Below the pieces are notes generated by a model. The model saw nothing but the letters and a program-made list of their open reading frames with translations. It ran no database searches and was not told where the DNA came from. The position numbers and the translations under genes were made by a program. Positions 9,543 to 18,287 of a stretch of DNA of 64,000 nt are shown here, one piece after another (position 1 is the stretch's first letter; every line of letters starts with the position of its first letter). Origin of the DNA: JAQUCI01 sp034932685 (GTDB lineage: Bacteria > Bacillota_I > Bacilli_A > Erysipelotrichales > Erysipelotrichaceae); assembly GCA_034932685.1 (NCBI GenBank), contig JAYFOM010000024.1, positions 56,520 through 120,519 on the forward strand, given 5' to 3'.

Positions 9543-10509
9543 TGATTGCTTCAAGGTAACGATCAATTTTAGTTGGTAATAGAGCTTTAATTGTTGCAAT
9601 TGCAACGTCTTTACGATCACAGCTCATAACAACTTGTACTTTGGCTTTTTTATTAGAGATTATTTTTGTTTGACCTTTATGAGTTAGATCACACATTACC
9701 TCAATGTATACATCATCGATTACATTTGTAGCAATAGATGGGTCTATCATATATAAGTAGGCAACAATGTCATGAATGACAGCCCCTAAATAGCCATTAT
9801 TTTTATAGTACATTGTAGCGTAAACTTGGGTCATATCAAATATGAGTTTACCAAGATCGTTTCCTTCATAAAGCATAAATGCTAAATCATTATGATCAAC
9901 TCTAGTACTATGAGTCGCATTTAATCCAATCATGTGAATCACTACATTTTCTTGCAAGTTTTTAAAAACTGTTGCTGTTGCTAATTCATCAAAGTAATAG
10001 TTGTATTCCGCATAAGGTGTTATGTTACCGCGATCAATACCACCACCCATTGTATAAATGGCTTTTAGTTTACTTGTGATAGCTAAATCTTTTTGTACAC
10101 ATAAAGCAATGTTTGTTAATGGACCAAGCGCTAATATTTCAACCTCATTTGGGTATTTTGCGATCGTATTTAAGATAAAATCAACAGCACTTTCAGATTC
10201 AAGATCACTTATATCATATGGTAAATCGACATTACCAAGCCCATCACCACCATGAACCTTACTAGCTTGCATTGGTTCAATGGTGTTATTCGCTAGATTT
10301 CTTAAATTGGTTAATGCGCCTTTATATACTTTGACATTACTTTGCGTAAATTTTTTTAATCTTAGTGCATTGGCGACAACAGCATCGATTGTCTTGTTAC
10401 CACTTACACATGTTATCCCAAGAATCTCAAGTTCAGGATTAAGCAAGGCAGCAAGTATGGCATAAGCATCATCAATGCCAGGATCAGTATCGATTATAAT
10501 CTTCCTCAT
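9535..10509 (-). CDS. Inosine/uridine-preferring nucleoside hydrolase
   Basis: Hydrolyses ribonucleosides to free base and ribose, feeding nucleobase salvage. The family hallmark is the N-terminal calcium-binding motif DTDPGIDDA (residues 7-15). Other conserved pieces are VHGGDGLG near 86, ALGPLTNIAL near 125, YTMGGG near 151, AEYNYYFDE (the NxxxDPEA-like segment) and IHDIVAYLY near 242 with the catalytic-region His. At 324 aa it has the family length. It is one of only two minus-strand genes in the first 52 kb and is monocistronic. A TATAAT on the minus strand at 10528-10533 and SD GGAGG precede it. Exact substrate preference is not determinable here. Confidence 0.93.
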   Translation of the reverse strand: MRKIIIDTDPGIDDAYAILAALLNPELEILGITCVSGNKTIDAVVANALRLKKFTQSNVKVYKGALTNLRNLANNTIEPMQASKVHGGDGLGNVDLPYDISDLESESAVDFILNTIAKYPNEVEILALGPLTNIALCVQKDLAITSKLKAIYTMGGGIDRGNITPYAEYNYYFDELATATVFKNLQENVVIHMIGLNATHSTRVDHNDLAFMLYEGNDLGKLIFDMTQVYATMYYKNNGYLGAVIHDIVAYLYMIDPSIATNVIDDVYIEVMCDLTHKGQTKIISNKKAKVQVVMSCDRKDVAIATIKALLPTKIDRYLEAITK

Positions 10510-10555
10510 AAAACCTCCTATTTACTAATTATAATCATAACTTACCCTAACTTAA

Positions 10556-10584
10556 TTAACAACGATATTTGGCTGTGCTATACT
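10556..10584 (+). promoter_or_regulatory. Sigma-A-type promoter for trmN6 operon
   Basis: TTAACA and TATACT with a 17-base spacer. The expected transcription start is about 10591, only about 9 bases before the ATG at 10600, so the leader would consist of little more than the GGTGA Shine-Dalgarno. Confidence 0.7.
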
Positions 10585-10599
10585 TAAATAGGTGAATTT

Positions 10600-11259
10600 A
10601 TGATAAATAGAAAAGTAGATTATCTTCCAAACACAAATTGCATACTATATCAAAGAAACGATATGTTTAAAATGACTACTGATACAACACTACTTGGCAA
10701 TTTTATCAAAATCAAAACCAATATGACTGTTTTAGATATAGGATGTAATAATGGCGTTTTGATGCTATATTGTTCACGATTTATACCAAAAAAGATCGTA
10801 GGGATAGATGTTCTAAAAGATGCTTGTGAACTATGTGATAGTAATATGAAATTGAATAATATTGAAAATTATGAGATCATCAACGCTGATATAAATGATG
10901 TAAAGTTACCCCAATTTGATGTGATCGTATCTAATCCACCATATGATAAACTAAGTTGTGCTTTGATCAGTGCAAGTGATAACCAAAACACTGCAAGATT
11001 TACTAATCAATTAACACTGGAAATATTGATAGAACATGTTAGAAGATATCTTAAGGACAATGGTAAGTTTTTCATGATCTACCCAGCAAGTAAGTTAAAC
11101 AACATTATAGAACTATTGCGTAATAATAAAATGAGCGCAGAGGTAATCGAGTTAATCTATAATAAAAGTAGTGACAGTGCTAAACTTGTAATGTTAAAAA
11201 TAGTTAAAAGAAGCAATACTGAATGCAGAATATACCATAGACATTTGGAGGATAAGTGA
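10600..11259 (+). CDS. trmN6: tRNA1(Val) adenine-37 N6-methyltransferase-like protein
   Basis: SAM-dependent methyltransferase of the TrmN6/YabB group. The class I Rossmann motif is seen in LDIGCNNGVLMLYC near residue 46, the acidic ribose-binding residue in VGIDV near 68, and the N6-adenine catalytic motif SNPPYDK near 111. The N-terminal MTTDTTLLGNF matches the substrate-binding stretch of the group (FxxGTDAVLL-like). 219 aa is slightly short but complete. In Bacillus, yabB stands next to yazA; here a DUF554 gene overlaps its stop. A related 23S or release-factor methyltransferase is less likely because of the N-terminal signature. Confidence 0.85.
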   Translation: MINRKVDYLPNTNCILYQRNDMFKMTTDTTLLGNFIKIKTNMTVLDIGCNNGVLMLYCSRFIPKKIVGIDVLKDACELCDSNMKLNNIENYEIINADINDVKLPQFDVIVSNPPYDKLSCALISASDNQNTARFTNQLTLEILIEHVRRYLKDNGKFFMIYPASKLNNIIELLRNNKMSAEVIELIYNKSSDSAKLVMLKIVKRSNTECRIYHRHLEDK

Positions 11260-11939
11260 TGTTAGGAACGTTTGTGAATGTAGTTGCTGTTGTTTGTGGT
11301 TGTGCAATTGGGTTGATATTTAAAAAAATCATAAGTCATAAAATTAGTGATACTGTTTTTAGTGGTCTAGCCCTATGTACGCTTTATATTGGCATAAGTG
11401 GTGCAATTAAGGGAAATGATACAATGGTCATTATCATAAGTATGGTATTTGGTGGCGCAATTGGTGAAATGCTTGATATAGATAGATTTATCCAAAATAT
11501 TGGTAATAGTGTTCAACAGCGATTTTCAAAAGATGCTGGTAGCGACACATTTGCACAAGGATTTATTAGTGCAAGTTTATTATTCTGTGTTGGAGCGATG
11601 ACGATACTTGGATCATTACAAAGTGGTTTATTGAACAATCATGAGATTCTTTTCGCAAAATCTGCTTTGGATTTTGTGGCAGCAATTATTTATAGTTCTA
11701 CTTTAGGAATTGGTGTAGGTTTTGCGGCTGTGTTTGTTTTAGTTTATCAAGGCACATTAACTATTTTAGCAGCTTATATCGCTCCATTTCTCAGCGATAT
11801 CGTAATAGCTGACATGAATGCTGTAGGCTCGATTATTTTAATTGGGTTAGCATTAACCATGTTAAAAGCAACTAAAATTAAAGTAGCTAATTTTATTCCA
11901 GCTATCTTTATTCCAATTATTGTTTATTTATTTATCTAA
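11259..11939 (+). CDS. DUF554 integral membrane protein (YdfK-like)
   Basis: Hydrophobic protein of about 226 aa with some seven predicted membrane segments. Family features are MLGTFVNVVAVVCGCAIG at the start, the glycine-rich VFGGAIGEMLDID near 70 and FCVGAMTILGSLQSGL near 110. The ATG at 11259 is preferred over a GTG three bases upstream because GGAGG at 11247-11251 is 7 bases away; it overlaps the trmN6 stop. The family is widespread as a putative transporter of unknown substrate, and no function can be assigned. Confidence 0.88.
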   Translation: MLGTFVNVVAVVCGCAIGLIFKKIISHKISDTVFSGLALCTLYIGISGAIKGNDTMVIIISMVFGGAIGEMLDIDRFIQNIGNSVQQRFSKDAGSDTFAQGFISASLLFCVGAMTILGSLQSGLLNNHEILFAKSALDFVAAIIYSSTLGIGVGFAAVFVLVYQGTLTILAAYIAPFLSDIVIADMNAVGSIILIGLALTMLKATKIKVANFIPAIFIPIIVYLFI

Positions 11940-11953
11940 AAGGAGCAAAAGAT

Positions 11954-13198
11954 ATGAAAGTCGGTTATGCACAAGCAGATATTACCCCCAATAAATCAGT
12001 TGAATTAGCAGGATTTGGTGTAAAACAAGAAACAGTTGGAGTTTATGATCCATTATATGTGAGAGTGTTATATTTTGATAATGATAAGGATATTTACTTG
12101 ATTCAAACGGATTTAGTTGGAATTGATCGTGATGTTGTCTTTATGTTAGCTAATATGTTACAAATCGAAGCTCAACAACTAATGATATGTTGTTCTCATA
12201 CTCATTCAGGACCGACTGGTACTGTAAAGCTTGATGGTTTACAACACATATTTGGTACATTTGATAATGAATACATGAGCAACTGGTTAAATCAAGCATT
12301 TACTTGTTGTCTTAAAGCAAAAAGCGAAAGTACAGAAGCTAAAATTGGCTATCAGAGAACATTAATTCATGATATTGGATCTGATCGTCACGATAATTCA
12401 ACTGGTGATGATAATGTTGCGATATTTGTATTTGAGTTAAACAATGACAAAAAGATATTACTATATAGCTTGGCGTGTCATCCAACAATCTTAAATGGTG
12501 ATAATTTATATATATCAGCTGATCTACCTTATGGGGTTATTAAAGAGTTGGCTGATGAATATGAAGGGATAATGTTTGTTAACGGTAGTGCTGGTGATAT
12601 TAGCACCCGTTTTACGCGTAGTGAAAGCACGCATGATGAAGTTATTAGAAAAGGTAAAATAATAGCTGATAAGATTAAAGAGGTTACATCTGATCTAATC
12701 TATCAAGATATAGACTTTCTTGCTGTTGATACATTAAATATAGATGTTAATCTAAAGGAAATACCCGATCTTACTAGTATTAAAAATAAACTTAGTGAGC
12801 AAAATAAACTCATAGCTAATGCGATTAAAGATGGTAAATCAAAAACGGAAATAAGATTACTTGAATCAACAGCAGAAGGTTATAATACCACGTTGAGTGG
12901 TGTTGAAGTATTACAACAATTACAAGGATTGAATCTTAATGTTACACTATTAAAAATAAATGATAAGATATTAGTAGGATTACCAGTTGAACTTTTTTCT
13001 AAGTTAACACTAAAATATCATCAGTTGAATTCAAGATTACATTTTATATCTTATTGTAATGGGTATTATTTATATTTAACAAACGAAGTTGCTTATGATG
13101 AAAGTTACTACGAAGCTGGTGCAACAGTGTTTGCAAAAGGTGAGGGAGAACGGATTATGGCAATTATTTATCAAAAAATACTGGATTTAAAGTGGTAA
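11954..13198 (+). CDS. Neutral/alkaline ceramidase-like amidohydrolase domain protein
   Basis: Resembles the N-terminal catalytic domain of the neutral/alkaline non-lysosomal ceramidase family. It has the opening VGYAQADITP and LAGFG, then CCSHTHSGPTG near residue 78 with the zinc-ligand His pattern, a second His in SLACHPTIL near 175, and FVNGSAGDIS near 213. At 414 aa it lacks the C-terminal domain of full ceramidases and has no signal peptide, so it looks cytoplasmic. Short bacterial members of this family are of unknown substrate and need not act on ceramide. SD AAGGAG precedes the ATG. It is in tandem with DUF554 and the FRG gene. Confidence 0.8.
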   Translation: MKVGYAQADITPNKSVELAGFGVKQETVGVYDPLYVRVLYFDNDKDIYLIQTDLVGIDRDVVFMLANMLQIEAQQLMICCSHTHSGPTGTVKLDGLQHIFGTFDNEYMSNWLNQAFTCCLKAKSESTEAKIGYQRTLIHDIGSDRHDNSTGDDNVAIFVFELNNDKKILLYSLACHPTILNGDNLYISADLPYGVIKELADEYEGIMFVNGSAGDISTRFTRSESTHDEVIRKGKIIADKIKEVTSDLIYQDIDFLAVDTLNIDVNLKEIPDLTSIKNKLSEQNKLIANAIKDGKSKTEIRLLESTAEGYNTTLSGVEVLQQLQGLNLNVTLLKINDKILVGLPVELFSKLTLKYHQLNSRLHFISYCNGYYLYLTNEVAYDESYYEAGATVFAKGEGERIMAIIYQKILDLKW

Positions 13199-13204
13199 AC
13201 AGTT

Positions 13205-14014
13205 ATGAAAGAGTATGTGATACATAATTGGGATGAACTACAATCGATAATATTTCGTGATGTTTGGCAAGATGATATAAAAAGATTTCGTGCTAACTTT
13301 ATTTATCGCGGTGTTGGCGATAAATGTTATGAATTACTACCTAAATTAAACCGAGTTTGTGGTCATAATTTACAACTTGAGGATTCGTTACTTCGTAATT
13401 TTAAAAAGTATGCGTACGCTGATATAGCAGAATGTCAGAGTTTTTGGCAGATACTGACTTTAGCACAACATCATGGATTACCAACACGTTTACTTGATTG
13501 GAGTTATTCGCCTTTAGTAGCAGCTCATTTTGCAACGGAAGAAATCGATAAATATGATAAAGATGGAATGATTTGGTGTGTCGATTATGAAGCTATAATT
13601 CAACAATTGCCTAAGTCATTGATGATCAATTTAGATGATTTTAGATCAAAATTATTCTCGTTAGATATGCTTGAAAGACTTGCTCACAACTTTGATGATT
13701 TGAAGAAATTAAGTGATAAACCTTTTGTGATTTTTTTCGAGCCATCATCAATGCATAATCGTATCATTAATCAATATGCTTTATTTTCTGTTATGAGTGA
13801 TGCTAGTGCTAATCTTAATGATGTTTTAAATACATATAAAGAACACTGTTTTAAGATCATCATACCTAAAGAAATTAAGCTTGAAATTCGAGACAAACTT
13901 GACTATATAAATATATCCGAAAGAATGATCTATCCAGGACTTGATGGAATATGCAAATGGATCGCAAGGAAATTTGCTGATCTTGGTCCAATATATAATA
14001 AGAATTCGCGATGA
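13205..14014 (+). CDS. FRG-domain protein
   Basis: The FRG domain (named for the Phe-Arg-Gly motif) is clear: FIYRGVGDKCYELLPKLNR near residues 32-50 and LAQHHGLPTRLLDWSYSPLV near 95-115, followed by AAHFATEE. The rest, to residue 269, continues the typical alpha/beta FRG-protein body, with HNRIINQYALFSV near 188 and a Trp-containing C terminus. The biochemical role of FRG proteins is not established; some occur in phage or plasmid contexts. It starts 6 bases after the ceramidase-like gene, without a strong Shine-Dalgarno, so it is probably co-translated. Confidence 0.87.
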   Translation: MKEYVIHNWDELQSIIFRDVWQDDIKRFRANFIYRGVGDKCYELLPKLNRVCGHNLQLEDSLLRNFKKYAYADIAECQSFWQILTLAQHHGLPTRLLDWSYSPLVAAHFATEEIDKYDKDGMIWCVDYEAIIQQLPKSLMINLDDFRSKLFSLDMLERLAHNFDDLKKLSDKPFVIFFEPSSMHNRIINQYALFSVMSDASANLNDVLNTYKEHCFKIIIPKEIKLEIRDKLDYINISERMIYPGLDGICKWIARKFADLGPIYNKNSR

Positions 14015-14015
14015 A

Positions 14016-14056
14016 AGTTACACCTTTTGGTGTTACTGATAAAGTTCATATGAACT
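14016..14056 (+). promoter_or_regulatory. Two inverted repeats in the leader of the solute-binding protein gene
   Basis: Bases 14016-14037 form a 9-bp stem with one mismatch (AGTTACACC, loop TTTT, GGTGTTACT). Bases 14043-14056 are the perfect 14-bp palindrome AGTTCATATGAACT, which abuts the Shine-Dalgarno AGGAGG at 14057-14062. There is no T tract, so termination is unlikely. An operator or an RNA element controlling the importer is possible. A TATAAT at 13994-13999 could place both within a transcript leader. Confidence 0.5.
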
Positions 14057-14065
14057 AGGAGGAAA

Positions 14066-15334
14066 ATGATGAGAAGAGTTTTCAAGGTTATTGCAGTCTT
14101 GCTTCTATCATTAACGATTTTGGGTTGTAGTAAACCGGCGGAAAAGGTTGAGAAAGTTGATATTGTAATTTGGCATACATTTACGGATGCTCAAAACGCA
14201 GCATTACAACAGATAGCTGCTGATTTCTCAGCTAGTCATCAAAACATTAATGTTATCGTTGAACAACAACCATATGCTGATTTTGATGCAAAAGTTGCCA
14301 ATGCTGTAAGAAGTAAGGTTGGTCCAAGTTTAATTATTCATTATTCAACTGTTGCTGCCACTTATGCGCAAGAAGACTTATTGGTTGATTTTTTGCCATA
14401 CATAGAAGCTGATCAAGGCATTGATGCATTTAAGGCTAGTGTTGCTGAGGGTGCATTTAATGATGCTACTCAGTTTGATGGCGAAACTAAGATGTATGTT
14501 TATCCCCTTAATTTAACTGCTAATATACTATATTATAATAAAACAATCTTTGATGAATTAGCACTCGAAGTTCCTGTTACATGGGATGAGTTGACCACAA
14601 TTAGCCAGAGAATTTATGAAGAAAAAGGAATCCCGGGATTTGGTATGGATTCATTAACTGATAATTTTATCCTTTGGTTAAATCAAAATAACATCACTTA
14701 TATTGATGCTGAATCAAAAACTGTTGGCTTTAAACAAGATCGCACTGTTGAGCTTGTCAATTGGTTCGCAAATGGTGTCAAAGCAGGATACTTCAGCATT
14801 GCTCCAACAGGAAACTACTATTCTGAAGATATTGGTGCACAAACGATTGCTGCCTATATTGGTTCTTGTGCTGGTGCAAGCTATGTTGCAGCTGCTGTTG
14901 GTGATAAATTCGAATGGGCGATGGCACCTGTTCCCCAACAACTTGATTCAACTGAGATGGTAACAACAGCTTTTATCAGAGGAATTATTGGTTTTAGTAA
15001 AGATGAAGCTCATGATGCTGCTTTGTATGAGTTTATAAAATATTGGACATCACCTGATGTTCATGCTGGTTGGTGTGCTGCTTTCAATGCTTTATCACCA
15101 TACATTGCGACAACTGAAACTGCAACTTACCAAGAATATTTAGCAGGTAATGAAGCAATGGCAATCGCACAACAAGGCGTAGAATTTGGTCGCGCTGCAG
15201 CTTCACTTCCTGGTTCGGCTACAGTTCGTAAAGAAATTGATGCTATGTTAAAGAAAGTTGCTTTAGGTGAAATGGAAGCTGGTGCTGCTATTGTAGTTGC
15301 TCTTGAAAACAGCAACGCTGCTTTAGCTGATTAA
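14066..15334 (+). CDS. Sugar-type ABC transporter substrate-binding lipoprotein (UgpB/MalE class)
   Basis: Extracellular solute-binding protein family 1. A lipoprotein signal peptide is visible: MRR, a hydrophobic stretch, then the lipobox LTILGCS with lipidated Cys at about residue 21. The mature part has DIVIWHTFTD and FSASHQNINV near the start, as in glycerol-phosphate and oligosaccharide binders, and runs to 422 aa. SD AGGAGG is strong. A strong terminator follows, separating it from the ATPase and permease genes of the same importer. The substrate is probably a sugar or glycerol phosphodiester but cannot be read from sequence. Confidence 0.92.
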   Translation: MMRRVFKVIAVLLLSLTILGCSKPAEKVEKVDIVIWHTFTDAQNAALQQIAADFSASHQNINVIVEQQPYADFDAKVANAVRSKVGPSLIIHYSTVAATYAQEDLLVDFLPYIEADQGIDAFKASVAEGAFNDATQFDGETKMYVYPLNLTANILYYNKTIFDELALEVPVTWDELTTISQRIYEEKGIPGFGMDSLTDNFILWLNQNNITYIDAESKTVGFKQDRTVELVNWFANGVKAGYFSIAPTGNYYSEDIGAQTIAAYIGSCAGASYVAAAVGDKFEWAMAPVPQQLDSTEMVTTAFIRGIIGFSKDEAHDAALYEFIKYWTSPDVHAGWCAAFNALSPYIATTETATYQEYLAGNEAMAIAQQGVEFGRAAASLPGSATVRKEIDAMLKKVALGEMEAGAAIVVALENSNAALAD

Positions 15335-15343
15335 TGATCGTTT

Positions 15344-15378
15344 GATTAGTGAGGTTTAACCTCACTAATCTTTTTTTT
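15344..15378 (+). terminator. Terminator between binding-protein gene and ABC ATPase gene
   Basis: Perfect 11-bp stem GATTAGTGAGG/CCTCACTAATC, loop TTTAA, then eight T. Some read-through would give more binding protein than the transporter core, a common arrangement in ABC importers. Confidence 0.94.
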
Positions 15379-15434
15379 AAGCAATATCATAAAGATAATA
15401 TGTTAAGATAATTACATAAATATAAGGTGAAATT

Positions 15435-16502
15435 ATGGAAATCAGACTTGAAAATGTTACTAAAAAATATGGTTCTACAATTGCGGTTAATGATTTTTCG
15501 ACCATAATTGATGAAGGAAAACTAATCGCGTTATTAGGACCATCAGGATGTGGAAAAAGTACATTGTTATATACCTTATCAGGTATTACACCAGTTAGTT
15601 CTGGTAAGATTTTCTTTGATGAGGTCGATGTTACAGACATGGCACCAGAGAAAAGAGGAATAGGTTTAGTTTTCCAAAACTATGCGCTTTATCCACATTT
15701 AACTGTATTACAAAATATATGCTTTCCGCTTGAAATTCAAAAGTTACCTAAAGCAGAAAGAGAAGAAAAAGCATTAGCTATGGCCAAACTTGTTCATATC
15801 TCTGAATTATTAGATCGTAAACCTTCGCAACTTTCAGGTGGTCAACAACAACGTGTCGCCATTGCGCGTGCGATGGTTAAAAAACCACGATTGTTACTTC
15901 TAGACGAACCTTTAAGCAATCTTGACGCCAGATTAAGACTTGAAATGCGTGAAGAAATTCGAAGAATTCAACAAGAAACCAAAGTAACAACCATTTTTGT
16001 TACCCACGACCAAGAAGAAGCAATGAGTATATCAGATCAGATAATCTTAATGAAAGACGGTATTAATCAGCAAATTGCTCAGCCACAAGAAATGTATGAG
16101 AACCCAAAAAATACTTTTGTAGCTGATTTTCTTGGTAATCCTCCTATCAATAAAATGTTTGGTTTGATCGAGAATGGAATATTTATACTTGATGATCGAT
16201 CAGCAGTATGTCATTTTAAAAATTTAATTACTTTACCTAAAAATCGAGAAGTCATATTATCCGTTAGACCTGAAAGCATCGATAAGTCAGAATCTAGTGC
16301 TGATATTGCATTTAGTGCAGAAATTGTAGAAATATATCTTATGGGAAAAGAGCGGTTGGCTTACCTAAAATTTGGCTCTGTAATTTTAAGAGCGTATATT
16401 GATATTGATCATAAAATAGCAGTTGGTGATACTATTGAACTTAAACTTAAAGATAAAGGTGTTTTTATCTTTGATAGAGAAACTGGCGAACGATTAATAT
16501 GA
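15435..16502 (+). CDS. Sugar ABC transporter ATP-binding protein (UgpC/MsmK class)
   Basis: ATPase subunit energising the adjacent importer. It has Walker A GPSGCGKST near residue 36, Q loop VFQNYALYPHLT, signature LSGGQQQRVAIARA near 135, Walker B LLLLDEPLSNLDARLR near 155 and the H-loop VTHDQEEA near 190. Residues of about 235-355 form the regulatory TOBE/OB region (VILSVRPESID), typical of CUT1 sugar importers. 355 aa is the usual size. SD AAGGTG precedes the ATG. The stop overlaps the first permease by four bases. Confidence 0.96.
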   Translation: MEIRLENVTKKYGSTIAVNDFSTIIDEGKLIALLGPSGCGKSTLLYTLSGITPVSSGKIFFDEVDVTDMAPEKRGIGLVFQNYALYPHLTVLQNICFPLEIQKLPKAEREEKALAMAKLVHISELLDRKPSQLSGGQQQRVAIARAMVKKPRLLLLDEPLSNLDARLRLEMREEIRRIQQETKVTTIFVTHDQEEAMSISDQIILMKDGINQQIAQPQEMYENPKNTFVADFLGNPPINKMFGLIENGIFILDDRSAVCHFKNLITLPKNREVILSVRPESIDKSESSADIAFSAEIVEIYLMGKERLAYLKFGSVILRAYIDIDHKIAVGDTIELKLKDKGVFIFDRETGERLI

Positions 16503-17413
16503 CAATCAAAGAACTTTCTTTAACAATAAAAGAGAAAAGATATTTTAAGAAGATTGAACCATTTTTTTATCTTTTACCGTTTGTTGTTGGTATTGGTATT
16601 TTTACCTTGTATCCAGTAGTATATGTTCTTATAACTTCATTTAAAGAAGGTTTTAGATATATGACAGGAGCATTTGATGGTTTTGGTTTAGCTAATTATA
16701 AGTATGTTATTAGTGATCCAAACTTCATTAGTGGTTTAAAGAACACATCTTTGTATGTATTTAGTGTGGTTCCAATATCTACAATATTAGCAATTCTTAT
16801 CGCCAATCTATTAAATAAGAAGGTTAAAATGATTAGTATATTTCAAACAGCTTATTTTCTACCAATGGTAACTTCTTTCACTGCTGTTGGTTTAGCTTGG
16901 AAGTTTATGTTTAATCATAATTATGGCATTATTAACTATCTTCTATCATTGTTTAATATAAGTCCGATTAATTGGTTATTACAACCACAGAATAATATCT
17001 ATGCTTTGATTATTTTTGGCATATGGAACATCTTACCGTTTACCATAATTCTATTTTTGTCAGGGCTTCAAAATATAAATGAAATGTACTATACAGCGGC
17101 AAAAGTTGATGGGGCTAGTAATTTCCATATATTTTATCGTATCACAATCCCGTTATTAGCACCCACAATTGGCCTTGTATTGATTATTAATATGATAAGC
17201 ACTTTTAAGGTCTTTACCGAACTTTTTCCACTTTTTAATGGTAGTCCGGGTATTGCTTATAACTTGTATACGGTTGTTTACTATATTTATGATCAATTCT
17301 ATATTAATTGGCGTTTTGGACGTGCTTGTGCAGCTGCTTTGATACTGTTTTTGATCATATTTGTTTTAACGAGATTACAACTTTACATTCAAAGAAAATG
17401 GCAACATTACTAA
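16499..17413 (+). CDS. Sugar ABC transporter permease (UgpA/MalF class)
   Basis: First transmembrane subunit of the importer, 304 aa with six predicted membrane helices. The cytoplasmic EAA loop that contacts the ATPase is recognisable as YYTAAKVDGASNFHIFYRIT near residue 200, followed by PLLAPTIGLV. The protein begins with a short cytoplasmic tail before TM1 (YLLPFVVGIGIFTLYPVV). The start overlaps the ATPase gene and the second permease follows 10 bases after the stop, so the three genes are one transcript. Confidence 0.94.
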   Translation: MTIKELSLTIKEKRYFKKIEPFFYLLPFVVGIGIFTLYPVVYVLITSFKEGFRYMTGAFDGFGLANYKYVISDPNFISGLKNTSLYVFSVVPISTILAILIANLLNKKVKMISIFQTAYFLPMVTSFTAVGLAWKFMFNHNYGIINYLLSLFNISPINWLLQPQNNIYALIIFGIWNILPFTIILFLSGLQNINEMYYTAAKVDGASNFHIFYRITIPLLAPTIGLVLIINMISTFKVFTELFPLFNGSPGIAYNLYTVVYYIYDQFYINWRFGRACAAALILFLIIFVLTRLQLYIQRKWQHY

Positions 17414-17423
17414 GGTAAACACG

Positions 17424-18245
17424 ATGAAAAAAAATATCGATAATGTGATCATTTACATTTTGTTAGTTACTGGAGCTATGATAATGATATTTCCATTTTT
17501 TTGGATGTTTAGTTCAGCCTTTAAAACAGCTGCTGAAACAGCAAGTTTCCCACCAACTTGGATTCCATCAACATTCAAGCTAGATAATTTTATCAAAGCT
17601 TTAGGTTATGCTCCATTTGGTAAATACTTTGTTAATTCTTTGATTGTTACGATCATAAATGTCACTACTACTTCCTTAACCACTATATTGGCTGCTTTTG
17701 CATTTTCGCGTTTAAAGTGGCGTGGTCGAGATACCGTCTTTACCTTAATGTTAGCTTTAATGATGGTTCCATTTGAAATGTTGATCATAACTAATTTTCA
17801 AACCATCGCTAATTGGGGTATGGCTGATAAGTTGATCGCTTTGATCATACCGTTTACATCAAGCATTTTTTATACTTTCATTTTACGTAATTTCTTTTTA
17901 TCAATACCTGATTCACTATATTACTCTGCTCAAATCGATGGTGCAACTAATTGGCAGTATCTTTGGAAGGTTATGGTTCCTATTGCTAAGCCTTCAATTG
18001 TCACGATAATACTACTAAATACAATTGTGTCTTGGAATTCATTTATGTGGCCACTTTTGATCATAAATTCAAGAGCTAATAGAACGTTACCACTAGGTTT
18101 ATATGCGTTTGTGACGGAAGCTGGAACGCATTTTGAGCTCTTAATGGCCGCAAGTACCATGATCATAATACCTGTTATCATACTATTTTTGATAGCGCAT
18201 AAATACATTGTAAATGGAGTTGCAAGAGGTGGATTGAAAGGTTAA
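17424..18245 (+). CDS. Sugar ABC transporter permease (UgpE/MalG class)
   Basis: Second transmembrane subunit, 273 aa with six helices. It has the MalG-class start (MIMIFPFFWMFSSAFK) with an external segment FPPTWIPSTFKLDNFIKA, and the EAA loop YYSAQIDGATNWQYLWKVMV near residue 170. It ends the importer operon. No strong terminator follows; only a weak AT-rich inverted repeat (ATACT/AGTAT) is seen at about 18247-18264, before the rplU promoter. Confidence 0.94.
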   Translation: MKKNIDNVIIYILLVTGAMIMIFPFFWMFSSAFKTAAETASFPPTWIPSTFKLDNFIKALGYAPFGKYFVNSLIVTIINVTTTSLTTILAAFAFSRLKWRGRDTVFTLMLALMMVPFEMLIITNFQTIANWGMADKLIALIIPFTSSIFYTFILRNFFLSIPDSLYYSAQIDGATNWQYLWKVMVPIAKPSIVTIILLNTIVSWNSFMWPLLIINSRANRTLPLGLYAFVTEAGTHFELLMAASTMIIIPVIILFLIAHKYIVNGVARGGLKG

Positions 18246-18287
18246 TATACTAGTTAAGTAGTATAAGTCTTTAGCATTTTATAATCA

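Noticed and set aside
14703..14963. 86-aa plus-strand frame inside the solute-binding protein gene
   Set aside because: Out-of-frame shadow within a conserved gene, with no start signals.
18245..18264. Weak AT-rich inverted repeat after the second permease as a terminator
   Set aside because: The stem is only five A/T-rich pairs and no proper T tract follows.
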